A DNA stretch of 64,000 nt, taken from positions 35,366,762 to 35,430,761 of the forward strand of contig JASFXZ010000003.1 of assembly GCA_032209605.1 (NCBI GenBank), written 5' to 3'. How positions within the stretch are numbered: the first letter of the stretch is position 1; each line of letters starts with the position of its first letter. The position numbers and the translations under genes were made by a program. Of the stretch, positions 46,601 through 52,050 are shown piece after piece. Below the pieces are notes generated by a model. The model was not told where the DNA came from and ran no database searches. It saw only the letters and a list, made by a program, of their open reading frames with translations. The stretch is from Mactromeris polynyma (Eukaryota; Mollusca; Bivalvia; Venerida; Mactridae).

Positions 46601-46757
46601 CTTATAAACATTATCTTCATACTGACTGTATTGTGTCTTGTGTTTTTCAGCCACCATCCAGGGTGGAAATCTGGCCGAGATGACTCAACAAATAAAAAAT
46701 GTCATATCATCTGAACAAGACAAACCAATATGGGTTCCATCTTCAATGTTGAGATGA
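4608..46757 (+). CDS. DLG5: DLG5 scaffold protein, 25 visible coding exons, 5' end missing
   Basis: MAGUK scaffold that in animals works at cell junctions, in polarity and in vesicle delivery of cadherin complexes (family knowledge). Join: 4608-4673, 20721-22015, 22457-22544, 23807-24023, 27675-27810, 29092-29219, 29567-29669, 30174-30255, 30810-30913, 32312-33690, 34152-34561, 35462-35564, 36481-36643, 37298-37400, 38376-38529, 38916-39096, 39624-39726, 40574-40793, 41467-41687, 42062-42103, 42431-42532, 43313-43440, 44183-44292, 45494-45603, 46651-46757. The exons total 5,855 nt, start with 2 nt of a split codon, and give 1,950 residues plus TGA. Approximate domain positions in the visible protein: coiled coil 75-560, PDZ1 600-690, PDZ2 695-775, Ser/Pro linker 775-1370, PDZ3 1375-1455, PDZ4 1520-1603, SH3 1617-1680, HOOK 1680-1765, GK-like 1765-1945. 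Order and length agree with human DLG5 (about 1,919 residues). The CARD-type N-terminus is not visible. Assignment is firm; exact exon edges are inferred from splice signals. Confidence 0.95.
5251..5448. mobile_element. Palindromic pogo/Tigger-like MITE, copy 1
   Basis: Starts TACAGTAAAACCTCACTTAA and ends GAGGTTCTACGGTA; the arms are inverted repeats built from 'agaccacctcaataata'. TA at both ends plus CAGT-type termini suit the pogo/Tigger branch of Tc1/mariner (TA target duplication). About 200 bp, no coding capacity. Confidence 0.7.
6547..6866. repeat. 33-bp minisatellite
   Basis: About ten imperfect copies of 'caactctggtagacactac' plus 'tacctatccgtca', total 33 bp, with some units shortened by loss of the 'caactc' part. 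Confidence 0.9.
7364..8190. repeat. 60-bp minisatellite with Thr-rich codons, open on both strands
   Basis: About nine copies of a 60-bp unit (one is 57 bp), with related CAA/ACA-rich flanks. On the plus strand one frame reads ...ISTPTTAAATTTVVTT... and is open from 7,466 to the TAA at 8,150; the ATG at 7,364 is in the same frame but separated from it by a TAA at 7,463. The minus strand has an ATG-started frame of 252 codons, Val-rich, with no recognisable domain. Both follow from a stop-free unit whose length is a multiple of three. Best read as an intronic minisatellite; a nested mucin-like exon is not excluded. Confidence 0.8.
9610..9676 (+). CDS. Candidate alternative first coding exon of DLG5
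   Basis: The ATG at 9,610 (context AAAAATGG) opens 22 codons starting MDKGKKDLPIIYQRYWSRPG and reaches a good donor, cgag|gtatga. It ends with a single G, the phase needed to splice to the DLG5 exon at 20,721. No acceptor is evident just upstream, as expected for a first exon. The encoded peptide is not one I recognise. If real, it would give a DLG5 form lacking the CARD region but keeping the coiled coil. The frame is open upstream to about 9,487 and composition is only mildly coding-like, so chance is possible. Confidence 0.35.
12449..12741. mobile_element. Possible hAT-type MITE
   Basis: Left end TAGGGCTCTTTCAGATT and right end AATCTAGAGCCCTG are inverted and share AGGGCTCT. About 290 bp, no coding. 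No clear 8-bp target duplication was found, so this is tentative. Confidence 0.35.
13258..13381. mobile_element. Possible short hAT-type remnant
   Basis: Left end CAGGGTGTCAATA, right end TAGTGACACCCCTG in inverse orientation, about 120 bp. hAT-like termini, but no target duplication seen. Confidence 0.3.
15936..16222. repeat. Tandem repeat, about four copies of 72-90 bp
   Basis: Units contain 'catgcgctcaaactaaaaa', 'tctgaatttttacttatg' and 'tatatttgagcgtctgatg'. The unit shortens from left to right through deletions around 'attactgatgtt'. Confidence 0.85.
16690..16785 (-). repeat. tRNA-like SINE head (minus strand)
   Basis: On the minus strand a tRNA-like stretch ends with gagttcaaatcccacc, matching the B-box of a Pol III promoter; the A-box is weak. 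No valid cloverleaf, so a SINE remnant rather than a tRNA gene. Confidence 0.4.
18780..19787. repeat. 32-bp minisatellite, about 31 copies
   Basis: Unit 'gaggtattattgctttacat' followed by 'ggattatgaaat', 32 bp, with a common variant 'ggatcccaaaat'. The two variants alternate in the last third (19,380-19,740), suggesting a higher-order 64-bp duplication unit. The left third is more diverged. Confidence 0.93.
19800..19945 (-). repeat. tRNA-like SINE (minus strand) next to the minisatellite
   Basis: On the minus strand: gtaggggtagagcgtctgaa (A-box-like) and ctgagtttgaatcccacc (B-box-like), then about 80 bp of tail. Similar to the copy at 16,690. Begins about a dozen bases past the end of the 32-bp array. 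Confidence 0.45.
20721..22015 (+). CDS. DLG5: DLG5 visible exon 2 (main coiled coil)
   Basis: Large 1,295-nt exon, acceptor tcattttag, donor gagcag|gtgtgt. After a Ser/Asp-rich lead it is almost entirely heptad-like, rich in E, K, Q and R. Diagnostic DLG5 stretches include DYDWLKSQCERAMSELQAL, the LREEDRQEMTELRKHQ segment, NTGSSEVLN and YSLVMSEREQVHKDIEQ. An ATG at 20,672 in the same frame lies before the acceptor and is read-through, not a start. Reading on past the donor gives a stop at 22,064. Confidence 0.93.
22457..22544 (+). CDS. DLG5: DLG5 visible exon 3 (coiled coil)
   Basis: An 88-nt exon, acceptor agtttcag, donor tatg|gtaggt, reading KEKADKIDQVSKETENLKKQ and continuing in heptads. 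Phase 0 in, phase 1 out, matching both neighbours. Confidence 0.85.
23807..24023 (+). CDS. DLG5: DLG5 visible exon 4 (conserved coiled-coil block)
   Basis: A 217-nt exon, acceptor gatttcag, donor tcaa|gtgagt. It contains NRRDWAMSERDKIVQERDSV and TLCDTLRRDRDRAISDLAQA, the best conserved block of the DLG5 coiled coil, nearly identical to the human sequence I recall. The leftover AA joins the G at 27,675 to make Lys. Confidence 0.93.
25490..25651 (+). pseudogene. Possible BED-finger-like hAT transposase N-terminal fragment
   Basis: The ATG at 25,492 opens 53 codons containing GRNACSLIWKYFDVLKLTVG, which recalls the 'SxVWKYF' start of BED zinc fingers in hAT transposases. The expected Cys/Cys/His/His ligands are missing and a TGA follows, so it would be a deleted relic. 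The resemblance is short; treat as tentative. Confidence 0.3.
26648..27125. mobile_element. Non-autonomous hAT element with perfect target duplication
   Basis: 478 bp, left end TAGGGGTGTCACGATA, right end ATCGGGTCACCCCTA (inverted). Flanked by identical 8-bp direct repeats GTACATTT at 26,640-26,647 and 27,126-27,133. The 8-bp duplication and the TAGGGGTG ends are typical of the hAT superfamily. No transposase frame inside. Confidence 0.85.
27499..27611. mobile_element. Foldback (hairpin) element
   Basis: Arm 27,499-27,538 (cacaggtacttgaaacaaac, then gttctatatggccta) and arm 27,567-27,611 (taggccatatagaacat, then gtttgtttcaagtacctgtg) are inverted copies around a 28-bp spacer, with a small insertion in the second arm. 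Ends 63 bp before the acceptor of visible exon 5. Confidence 0.8.
27675..27810 (+). CDS. DLG5: DLG5 visible exon 5 (coil to PDZ1 hinge)
   Basis: A 136-nt exon, acceptor acttccag, donor gaactt|gtatga. It includes HNRSRDSAIDADLQEFETET, matching the human SSHDSAIDTDSMEWETE segment just before PDZ1. Phase 2 in, phase 0 out. A foldback element ends about 63 bp upstream of its acceptor. Confidence 0.92.
28526..28649. repeat. Tandem duplication of 62 bp
   Basis: Two nearly identical copies, each beginning acagcaagacaaaaatgaca and ending gagttcctgt, starting at 28,526 and 28,588. They differ by about one base, so the duplication is recent. Confidence 0.9.
28830..28950 (+). repeat. SINE 3' fragment
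   Basis: Shares the tail pattern of the SINE at 40,274: 'gcaagttgcttgtgg', 'acccgagactctggtt', 'gtcagttgatcgctatacat'. Head and A/B boxes are absent, so a 5'-truncated copy. Confidence 0.5.
29092..29219 (+). CDS. DLG5: DLG5 visible exon 6 (PDZ1, first part)
   Basis: A 128-nt exon, acceptor acatttcag, donor tcaa|gtaagt. It carries the PDZ ligand-binding loop IGFDIVGG and the FVSHVTKGSRADGKL strand. Phase 0 in, phase 2 out. Confidence 0.92.
29319..29427. mobile_element. Palindromic MITE, copy 2 (internally deleted)
   Basis: TACAGTAAAACCGCAATAAA ... GTGAGGTTTTACTGTA, 109 bp, both ends of the family at 5,251 but most of the left arm lost. Confidence 0.65.
29567..29669 (+). CDS. DLG5: DLG5 visible exon 7 (PDZ1, second part)
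   Basis: A 103-nt exon, acceptor tttatag, donor ataatg|gtacgt. It reads LNDQIVRINNKDVTNVDKRY, the helix-2 side of PDZ1, and matches human NDWLLRINDVDLINKDKKQA. Confidence 0.92.
29870..30040. mobile_element. pogo/Tigger-like MITE, second family
   Basis: Ends TACAGTCAGACCTCGTTTAT and TGAATGAGGACTGTCTTG, with internal 'atccaaataaatatccag' and 'gtctattcgaaa' shared with 47,498-47,677. About 170 bp, TA-flanked CAGT ends. Confidence 0.6.
30174..30255 (+). CDS. DLG5: DLG5 visible exon 8 (end PDZ1, start PDZ2)
   Basis: An 82-nt exon, acceptor gtttacag, donor aaaag|gtaact. It reads VLRRRKISPSNSRSWQAIQL, equivalent to the human VVRRRKSLGG joint between PDZ1 and PDZ2. Phase 0 in, 1 out. Confidence 0.88.
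30810..30913 (+). CDS. DLG5: DLG5 visible exon 9 (PDZ2, first part)
   Basis: A 104-nt exon, acceptor gtatttcag, donor atgagt|gtatga. Reads IGIHLENGLYVTRVNPGS and ends GLITVGDRIMS. Of two possible donors (gtgtat at 30,912 and gtatga at 30,914), only the second keeps the frame into VNGRSVENM of the next exon. Confidence 0.9.
30950..31864. mobile_element. Palindromic MITE, copy 3, split by a nested insertion
   Basis: Left piece 30,950-30,986 (taagctcaattataagacc) and right piece 31,736-31,864 ending AAGTGAGGTATTACTGTA belong to the same family as 5,251. They are separated by a 748-bp element with its own inverted ends. Located in the intron interrupting PDZ2. Confidence 0.65.
30987..31735. mobile_element. 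Nested DNA transposon with GGGGCG inverted ends
   Basis: Left end GGGGCGCGTATCATCAA and right end TTGATGAAACGCCCC are inverted repeats. Subterminal DNA on both sides carries many copies of 'tttgcgat'/'atcgcaa', unlike its surroundings, a pattern of subterminal transposase-binding repeats. A 76-codon frame at 31,175-31,405 and its antisense show no recognisable domain. Superfamily uncertain. Confidence 0.65.
32312..33690 (+). CDS. DLG5: DLG5 visible exon 10 (end PDZ2 and Ser/Pro-rich linker)
   Basis: The largest exon, 1,379 nt, acceptor atattgcag, donor tacag|gtaata. It starts VNGRSVENMSPEDLQKVLYQ, closing PDZ2, then enters low-complexity sequence rich in Ser, Asn, Pro, Gln and Arg, predicted disordered. 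Short anchors to human DLG5 are GTWPK near 32,930 and KRPTIDAVINHPGE. Of its 459 codons only the first 40 or so look folded. It is probably rich in phosphorylation sites, judging by composition only. Confidence 0.93.
33719..33815. mobile_element. Palindromic MITE, copy 4 (truncated)
   Basis: TACAGTAAAACCTCAACATTAAGACC start and an inverted 'aatgaggtggtcttaat' are present, then 'cgaataaagagcaaaac' as in other copies; the terminal arm is missing. Confidence 0.6.
34152..34561 (+). CDS. DLG5: DLG5 visible exon 11 (disordered linker)
   Basis: A 410-nt exon, acceptor tgttttacag, donor catcata|gtaagt. Proline- and serine-rich (PPFTPLPASPFPDSS, EWSSPSPSLISSSVDSS). Phase 2 in, 1 out. No domain recognised. 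Confidence 0.88.
34562..35461 (+). other. DLG5: DLG5 intron 11
   Basis: 0.9-kb intron; no repeat or gene supported beyond random short open frames. Confidence 0.7.
35462..35564 (+). CDS. DLG5: DLG5 visible exon 12 (linker before PDZ3)
   Basis: A 103-nt exon, acceptor cgtgtttcag, donor aaaca|gtgagt. Reads SGRSSPCSPFPDISIQNML then SPHADNIPYRK, resembling the human SECSTPPQSPLNID stretch. Confidence 0.86.
35755..36150 (+). repeat. Dispersed 'gggggcacctgtgtcc' mollusc-type element
   Basis: Begins gtgcccccacaactgtatctgggggcac, then 'tttgtccgtcagtccatc' and 'catctcaaaagtctttgacc', and later 'gtgggggcacctgtgtcc tat'. I recognise this layout as a common dispersed repeat of mollusc genomes. Open frame 35,914-36,117 lies inside it and is not a gene. 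Confidence 0.5.
36481..36643 (+). CDS. DLG5: DLG5 visible exon 13 (PDZ3, first part)
   Basis: A 163-nt exon, acceptor tttttttgcag, donor ctagag|gtgagg. Contains LVGFKMEMGPSGGIFVSSVN and AAQAGLVIGDQILE, matching human PDZ3 (GGIYVSKVTVGSIAHQAGLE). Confidence 0.94.
36644..37297 (+). other. DLG5: DLG5 intron within PDZ3
   Basis: 0.65-kb intron with a CG-containing island at 36,750-36,800 holding the palindrome tgacgtca; otherwise AT-rich and featureless. Confidence 0.6.
37298..37400 (+). CDS. DLG5: DLG5 visible exon 14 (PDZ3, second part)
   Basis: A 103-nt exon, acceptor ctttacag, donor cagaaa|gtgagt. Reads ICAINMRNATYDLAARVLQQ, then LTMLVQFNPE, the last helix and strand of PDZ3 (human DTITILAQYNPH). 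Confidence 0.93.
38020..38265 (+). repeat. Dispersed repeat, copy shared with 52,345
   Basis: Ordered identities with 52,345-52,590: 'gctgttagattgactg', 'gatccatg', 'aggtaa', 'tttttctc.gtcaagcttacgg', 'gtaataaaacca-like' end. Same orientation. Family unknown. Confidence 0.6.
38376..38529 (+). CDS. DLG5: DLG5 visible exon 15 (PDZ3-PDZ4 linker)
   Basis: A 154-nt exon, acceptor gactttcag, donor catag|gtatgt. Ser/Asn-rich (SGSSASSSTNTSPLNSPDK). Phase 1 in, 2 out. Confidence 0.86.
38916..39096 (+). CDS. DLG5: DLG5 visible exon 16 (PDZ4, first part)
   Basis: A 181-nt exon, donor ctagag|gtatat. Carries ASLGISLAGGNATGIFVHNI, a canonical PDZ carboxylate-binding loop, and DSPAAGHNGVHPGDQILE. The acceptor is a tandem tgcagcag (NAGNAG): starting at 38,916 or 38,919 are both in frame and differ by one Ser. 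Confidence 0.93.
39405..39585. mobile_element. Palindromic MITE, copy 5
   Basis: TACTGTAAAACTTCACCTAA ... TTGAGGTTTTACTGTA, full length at 181 bp, in the PDZ4 intron, ending 39 bp before the acceptor of visible exon 17. Confidence 0.7.
39624..39726 (+). CDS. DLG5: DLG5 visible exon 17 (PDZ4, second part)
   Basis: A 103-nt exon, acceptor gattacag, donor catcac|gtaagt. Reads YNGIDFTRATAEQAYRHITE and ends VRIRVRYHPS, aligned to human RDGVRLKVQYRPEE. Confidence 0.93.
40274..40548 (+). repeat. Full-length tRNA-derived SINE
   Basis: tRNA-like head with A-box-like tagctcctttgtagagcgc and B-box-like gagttcaaaacccgg, a body with 'gagaagttgtcagttggttg', and a tail 'tttggtcaactgattgctg...tatatgactgaaaaacagcg'. 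Same family as 51,805-52,050. Its end lies about 25 bp from the SH3 exon acceptor at 40,574. Confidence 0.75.
40574..40793 (+). CDS. DLG5: DLG5 visible exon 18 (SH3 domain)
   Basis: A 220-nt exon, acceptor cacttgtag, donor gacaa|gtaaga. SH3 core SVYVRTMVDHTPEKEGELAF, KDDLLHIEDTM and WYAWIISEDGQMIKGGTVPS, clearly equivalent to human ELSFKKDDILYVDDTL. The polypyrimidine tract is weak (aatgaatttgcacttgtag), and a SINE ends about 25 bp upstream. Confidence 0.94.
40910..41219. mobile_element. pogo/Tigger-like MITE, third family
   Basis: TA-CAGTGGAACACCCTTATAACG at the left and CGTTATAAGTGTGTTCCACCG-TA at the right form a near-perfect terminal inverted repeat of about 22 bp flanked by TA. 310 bp, no coding. 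Confidence 0.8.
41467..41687 (+). CDS. DLG5: DLG5 visible exon 19 (HOOK region)
   Basis: A 221-nt exon, acceptor catatgtag, donor tgatg|gtatgt. Contains the DLG5 signature SARRSFFRRSKKHQRTGSKD (human ARRSFFRRKHKHKRSGSKD), a basic segment between SH3 and GK, followed by LNSDSLPVLD. Confidence 0.95.
42062..42103 (+). CDS. DLG5: DLG5 visible exon 20 (42-nt exon)
   Basis: Short exon, acceptor gttttccag, donor gaat|gtaagt, reading DLSMYSYLSVEKLE, equivalent to human EDSVSLAYQRVQKV. Phase 1 in and 1 out, so skipping it would keep the frame. Confidence 0.85.
42431..42532 (+). CDS. DLG5: DLG5 visible exon 21 (GK domain start)
   Basis: A 102-nt exon, acceptor atatttacag, donor gcctt-type end gctt|gtgagt. 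Reads YKKTRPVLLIAPLADALIQK, the first strand and degenerate nucleotide-binding loop of the GK-like domain (human RPVLILGPLLDVVKEML). A working Gly-rich P-loop is absent, as in MAGUKs generally. Confidence 0.92.
43313..43440 (+). CDS. DLG5: DLG5 visible exon 22 (GK domain)
   Basis: A 128-nt exon, acceptor tttattgtag, donor gataaa|gtaggt. Reads SPHSMEQALKEGQYIDYWQQ and YYCIRLKDVTDMCDK, matching human FDVTTVASIKEITEK. Confidence 0.92.
43601..43782. mobile_element. Palindromic MITE, copy 6
   Basis: TACAGTAAAACCTCACTTAA ... TTGAGGTTCTACTGTA, 182 bp, the copy closest to copy 1; between visible exons 22 and 23. Confidence 0.75.
44183..44292 (+). CDS. DLG5: DLG5 visible exon 23 (GK domain)
   Basis: A 110-nt exon, acceptor gtattttcag, donor ctgag|gtaaga. 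Reads HCLLNVNPLSIERLHRQQVY then PIVIFARHKSHKQL, nearly the same as human HCLLDIAPHAIERLHHMHIY. Confidence 0.96.
44575..44770 (+). repeat. Forward copy of the 3.9-kb dispersed repeat
   Basis: Shares ordered blocks with 3,870-4,090 (reverse complement) and 4,095-4,240: attactccca, gaatattcagcactcat, agagtaaattttg, tttgagtgctgagtgtaag and cccaggcccc. Located in the DLG5 intron between visible exons 23 and 24. Confidence 0.6.
44980..45266. repeat. 48-bp tandem repeat, six near-identical copies
   Basis: Unit 'ataattgggtggcgagagtt' + 'attgatgttgtactgtctgt' + 'tcatctgt'. Only the last copy carries a change (ataattaggt). The unit has no stop in several frames, so false open frames appear on both strands. 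Confidence 0.95.
45494..45603 (+). CDS. DLG5: DLG5 visible exon 24 (GK domain)
   Basis: A 110-nt exon, acceptor ttgttttcag, donor atctg|gtaagt. Reads FLPEKLSLKSAKELFEYCQK then AEQDNRQLIS, matching human AAQKLEQEYSRYF. Confidence 0.92.
45887..46050. mobile_element. Palindromic MITE, copy 7
   Basis: TACAGTAAAACCTCTCTTAA ... TTGAGGTTCTAATGTA, 164 bp, in the last DLG5 intron. Confidence 0.7.
46651..46757 (+). CDS. DLG5: DLG5 visible exon 25 (C-terminus and stop)
   Basis: Last coding exon, acceptor gtgtttttcag. Reads ATIQGGNLAEMTQQIKNVIS and ends DKPIWVPSSMLR with TGA at 46,755-46,757. Human ends KVLWIPACPL at the same place, so the C-terminus is complete. Confidence 0.95.
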
Positions 46758-49700
46758 CAGCCCTTCACCATAGCATTATCTGGGCTTTCATGAATTCATA
46801 ACATACCAAGAATATTAGTTAACACAGACTTTGAGAGAGAAGTTTTAAGTGCACTTGTATGACATGTATATTGCATGTGATGAAACTATCAAGTGTGTGC
46901 ATTCTAGAATTGTAGAATTTTCTGTGCGCAGAACAAGGAAAAATCAATATTGTTGTCTGCAGCTTGGGATTTACTAGAAGTGATATTTACCTCATAGTCA
47001 CATGGTTGTATTAACCTTAATGAGCGTTTTATTGTTTTCACTTGGGAGTATGAGGTATGATATGAAGTAATGCTAATTGTGTATCTGATTTAATTTACCA
47101 ATAAAGCGGAGAAAATGGGATATTTTTATATGATTCTGAAAAAAAAAGATTTAGCTACTATACATGTAGTTGCAATTTTATGTAACTCCCAACACTTGGT
47201 GATGAAGATTTATTGATGAAACGAGGACTTTGATTTTAAAGCCTTAATAAAGATGTCAGATAAAATGATTACTTTATCATATCATACTGTCAGATAGTTG
47301 GTGTCCGTTGTGTTGTACGTGTTTAGACAAACTTACATATGTCTGATGCTGTCTGTATATACTTTTGAGCAAATTGATTTTTTTTAATGATATACAAAAG
47401 GTCTGTGATCTTACCTTGACCGATTCTGATCAAGGTTATTTTATTCTGAATGAGATGTCTTATTATTGAAGTTATACATGTATATGAGATGGCGATATAC
47501 AGTGGGACCTCGTTTATTTGACAGCCTTCTATCCGAATACTTGGTATTATCCGAAATAAATATCAGTTCACGATATATCCTTAGTCACGTTGAATCAAAA
47601 TAGGCTATTCAAAACTATGTATAATTTGAAATAAAATTTCGGACCTGATTAATTCAATTGAACGAGGTGCGACTGTAATTTGTTCAAGAATGATTCTGTT
47701 GTATTTCTTAACTTGAATGATATGAGGTTGGTAGCGACTGGATTTAACCGTAAGGATATACTAGTACACCCAACATGTTGCCATTCTTGTCTGATGAAAA
47801 TTCCCACGACACTATTGATAAATGTTTTAGTGGCTTATTCAATCAATAATGCATAAGAATCTCTTAACTCTTAGGCTTAATAACCTTTTATCTGTTACAC
47901 TGTTGTTGACAGCGATAGTTGTGTGTGGTTGGTAATTAGTAGCTTGTTATATTTTTACTCTATTACGAGAACATAAAATTTTAAACCCTAAAAACTTTGA
48001 TTTAGTATCCTTTTAGTGTTTACATTATACACTGGTTAACAGTTTCCACCCATTTTTATTGATTATTTTTGCGAGTAAATAATACTGGCTGCTTATCTCT
48101 TCATATAACTTGCATGGAAAATTCCTGATATGTGGTCAGGTTTAACAATTGATTCAATTTTGTGGTTACCTCAAATATATTAAATTGTATATTTTTTGAC
48201 AATATAGAGCGTAAACTTTCCAATGGTATATTGTTTTGACAATTGAACAAGAAACCATGTCAGATGAACAGTCTAAAAAACGGCATTTTCTATAAACCTT
48301 TAGTATAACACATCGGCTTTCCTCGCAATTCAGGTTAGGTAACTCTTCGTTTCACTTGATATGCTTTCGATATTTATGTTGTACATTGTCGAAACTATTA
48401 AAAGGTGTATTTGAAGAGAACTGTATTGTTTAAAATTACATTGTTACAGTTTTTATGTATTTGTGATCAGGATATAAAATATCTAAGATTTGTTAGTAAT
48501 GAGTCCAATCTCTGGTAGATGAGTTTGCTTTATGTCACTTTTGAATTTTTATGTTTGGTGTCGGTGCCTAGTGCTTTAAAAAGATTCATTTCCACTATTC
48601 ATACTAAATACGAAAGTCATATAATTGAAGTTACCTTAGCTACATAATAACATATCATGTATTGTTATCTCTCAACTGTGCTAATTACAAATGAAATGTC
48701 ATTGTAGCAATTTTTTGTCCATTTTTTTCTTCCCTATTTTTGCTTGGTAAACCATTGCTTCACTATTATTGTAGTATCTTGATTCAAAGTACATGTACAA
48801 TCACTGTGCTGTGTATATTGATGGTGAAAAACTGACATCTGGTGTACTTGTATCAAGTCATAAGTAAATAGAAATATTTTTATCTACGCGATTTATTTGC
48901 TATAGGTGTTTTTTTGTTGTACATTGTTTGACTGTGAAATTAAAGGTACTTATGTGTTTTATATATGTGGGACCATTCTATACTCATCAGTGCTTGAAGA
49001 TTTGTCATGGTAACCTTTAGAAACCTCACACAGATCAAGGTTGTGAATATTTGTATCACTATAGTTGTGTATTATCTTATAATACTTTATATAATGTGTA
49101 CACAAATTTTACTTAAGTTGAGGGTTCAATCCAAGAACATTGATATCACTTATGGTTATATACACTTGTATTTGGCCGAACCCTCCACTTGTCTCGAGTT
49201 GTATTTGAAATTTTATGGACTAAATGTGCTCAATTTTTGACAATATACAAATACGGTGGCCTTTCGTGTATAGATCTATTATCTAAAAATGTATGTGTTA
49301 TTATCATAATGTACGGTTTATCTTTTTCCTGATCATCTTGGCTTATTTATCATCAACTTATACACAAATAGTAACTGTCATATTTAGATATACATGTATA
49401 AAGCACTTTCCCTGTCTTGAGGGCATGGTATTATTTCATTCCTGATCATGGAGATTGCTAACACTTGGCCTTGCCATTAACTGTTGAAGCAATTGTACAC
49501 TTTATAAAAAGACACTTGAGAAGTTGAGTAGTAAATGTCTTGTCATTGTCTCACTTCCGTGTATAATAAAGTTGCTACAATTTGTAGATTATCTTCATTT
49601 TGTTGTGCTTTGAAGCATTGAACAAATTCATCAGATAAGAATGTTTACCTCGTTTTAAAATTTATGACGTAATCTACATGTGGAAGGAAGACTTATGATC

Positions 49701-51715
49701 AGTTTTTTCTCCTTAGTAAAGGAAAATATCCTTCTTTTTGTGATGTATTCATGTAATCAACTCGATTTTGGGAGGCCTTTTAAAGGTGTCAATGTTTACA
49801 CATGCACATGTTGATTAGGATCAGCAGATACTTTAACACTTAGTCATTCATTAGAGTACTATCAGTGAAACCTTTTTACTGTTACACAATTACTGAAAAT
49901 AGGAAATAAATCGGGCTGGGATTCTTCGCACAAGAATAGAGACACTATGTTCGAAGCTAGTGTAATCCAGGATTCATTGGTCTGTCGACACATGCATGTA
50001 TTCAATATATCTGGTTTATGAACATTACTGTCAACATCCAGTTTATTGTATTGATAACATAATTGTTAATCAATATTGAGTTCTGTGGCCTATAAAATTA
50101 TACTGTCATAAGTTATCTCTCATTTACAATGTGTACAGTTAATAACGCACAATATGAGATTTCTAAATTTTCATTAACTGACTTTTAGGATACAAGAAAA
50201 GAACTTGACACAATATCATATTGCATGTGTATGCATCATGTATGCTTAATTTCATGACATCCAACATGTATTTTCATAAAAAATGAGTTTCAAAAGTAAA
50301 AAAATGAATATAAATGTGAAGTATGGTTGGTAAAAATGGTGCGTTTTTAAATGTACCGAGTATATATTACAGAGTAACATGTACCGTAAGTAATGAAATT
50401 ATGACGTTGGAAGTTCCTGTGATAAACTACTTGAAAGTGATGTTTTTAATGACGATTTATAGGCTTATAATAACTGCATGTTTTATGGAATGCTTACATC
50501 TGTTGGTATTTTACTTGTATTTTTGCTAGCATTTTACATTGTACATGTAGTGGTCATACGGTTGAAGCTTATCATTTAGCAGGTTTTCTATGTATATGCA
50601 TAGAATCAAGTTGATTTCTGTCTCAATGATTCATATTTTATGTGAAATTTTCTTCCTCAAATCATTTCCCCCTTTTTAATTTATTGTATAAATGACTTCC
50701 TTTATTTCACTTACGTTCTGTGGAAGGACACATTTTACTGACAAGTGGTTTGGATAGCTACCTTTCTTTGCAGATTTGTTGTTTTAATACTAAAACAATT
50801 CTTTTAAAATTATGAAATTAAATTTTTGTAAGAGTCAAATGTATTAAATATTTTGGTTGTCATCCAGATTGTGTGCCCTAAATAACTGCAAGTATACGCA
50901 AAAGCACAATGTCCCCATTTTGCAAGCATTAATCCAGCAGTTACATTTGAGAACTCGAACAAAAATGAATGTTGATTGAAAGAATAATTACTATTAACTA
51001 ACAGTAATAACAGTTTTTTTATATAATTGAGAATGATTGTAAGAAAATTGTTTAGTCATAAGCCAATGCAAACAAGTTTGGAAAAATATTGACCAATAGA
51101 CTTAATGGACACAATGGTATTCTCTACTTATATTGAACCCACTGCAAGTGTCGAAATAATAATATTCTGATCGTTAATTGTGAGACGGATTAAAATTGTA
51201 ATACCTGCTTCATAAATTCTGTCAGTACATGTACTTAGTTTTATTCACAAAGATCTTTATCCAATGTTATTTTTTTAATAATACATTGTATGACGTTTAT
51301 AATCGACTTGTGTTGAAAATTGTATTTCTGTCCAGTCAACTATTACATGTGTTTGTGCTAACTTATAAATGCAACAGTATGTGTATCAGTGACACCATAA
51401 CTGCATCTTCATGTTACATTAAACACTACCAGAAAGTGTTGGAAGTTTTTATTTAGTGATTGGTTCCCAAATGACTTGTCAACTAACAAATTGATGCACA
51501 TACTAAGGTGGGATTCAGCATTTATCATTGATACAATTTATTTTTGTCATTACCAACAAATGTGTGATGTTTGTGTACCAATGTCAGTGCTATTGCCTTA
51601 ATCTTGTGTCTGATTTGTGTTACATTTTATTGCTTCTTTTGATGGAGTATGTTATATTGTAAAACAATATTGTGATGAAAGAAAACTATGGAAATAAAAC
51701 AATGATGAAACATGT
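46758..51715 (+). other. DLG5: Probable DLG5 3' UTR with several poly(A) signals
   Basis: About 5 kb of AT-rich sequence without a credible coding region follows the stop. AATAAA occurs at 47,246-47,251, 49,565-49,570 and 51,693-51,698; the last is followed by a T/G-rich stretch and then by SINE and spacer DNA. Which signal is used cannot be decided from sequence. A pogo/Tigger-like MITE sits at 47,498-47,677. The short open frames here (for example 49,007, 50,323, 51,229) look random. Confidence 0.45.
47498..47677. mobile_element. pogo/Tigger-like MITE in the DLG5 3' UTR
   Basis: Ends TACAGTGGGACCTCGTTTAT and GAACGAGGTGCGACTGTA, internal 'tatccgaatacttggtatta' and 'aataaaatttcggacc' shared with 29,870-30,040. 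180 bp. Confidence 0.75.
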
Positions 51716-51804
51716 AATTATTTGTTGTGTTTAATATGTGAAAGGTTGTCAAAGTCACCTTGTATGCACCTACAAGTTTATCTGTAATCTGATGTACAGA
51801 TCTG

Positions 51805-52050
51805 TTGGTTTTATGCCGTTTTTCAACATTTTTTCAGTCATTTACGTGACCAGTTGACCCAACCAGTTTTCCTGGAATTAATTGTCAACAAGTACTAACT
51901 AATTCTTCAACAAGCAACTGACAACTTCTCAACATCTGGAGGATATGACCGTAGCCAATGGCATGGAAAGAACATAACCTGCCCAACCCAGGATTTGAAC
52001 CCGAATCTGGACGACAGTCTAGCGCTCTACCAATTCAGCTACCTGGGCAG
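51805..52050 (-). repeat. Full-length tRNA-derived SINE (minus strand)
   Basis: Minus strand: head gcccaggtagctgaattggtag with agagcgc and B-box gggttcaaatcctgg, body with 'gagaagttgtcagttgcttg', tail 'ggttgggtcaactggtcacg...aatgactgaaaaaatg...aaaacggcataaaacc'. The cloverleaf has mismatches in acceptor, D and anticodon stems, so this is not a functional tRNA gene. Confidence 0.8.

Noticed and set aside
51975..52050. Minus-strand tRNA gene
   Set aside because: A- and B-boxes are present but stems are mismatched and a SINE body and tail follow; it is a SINE.
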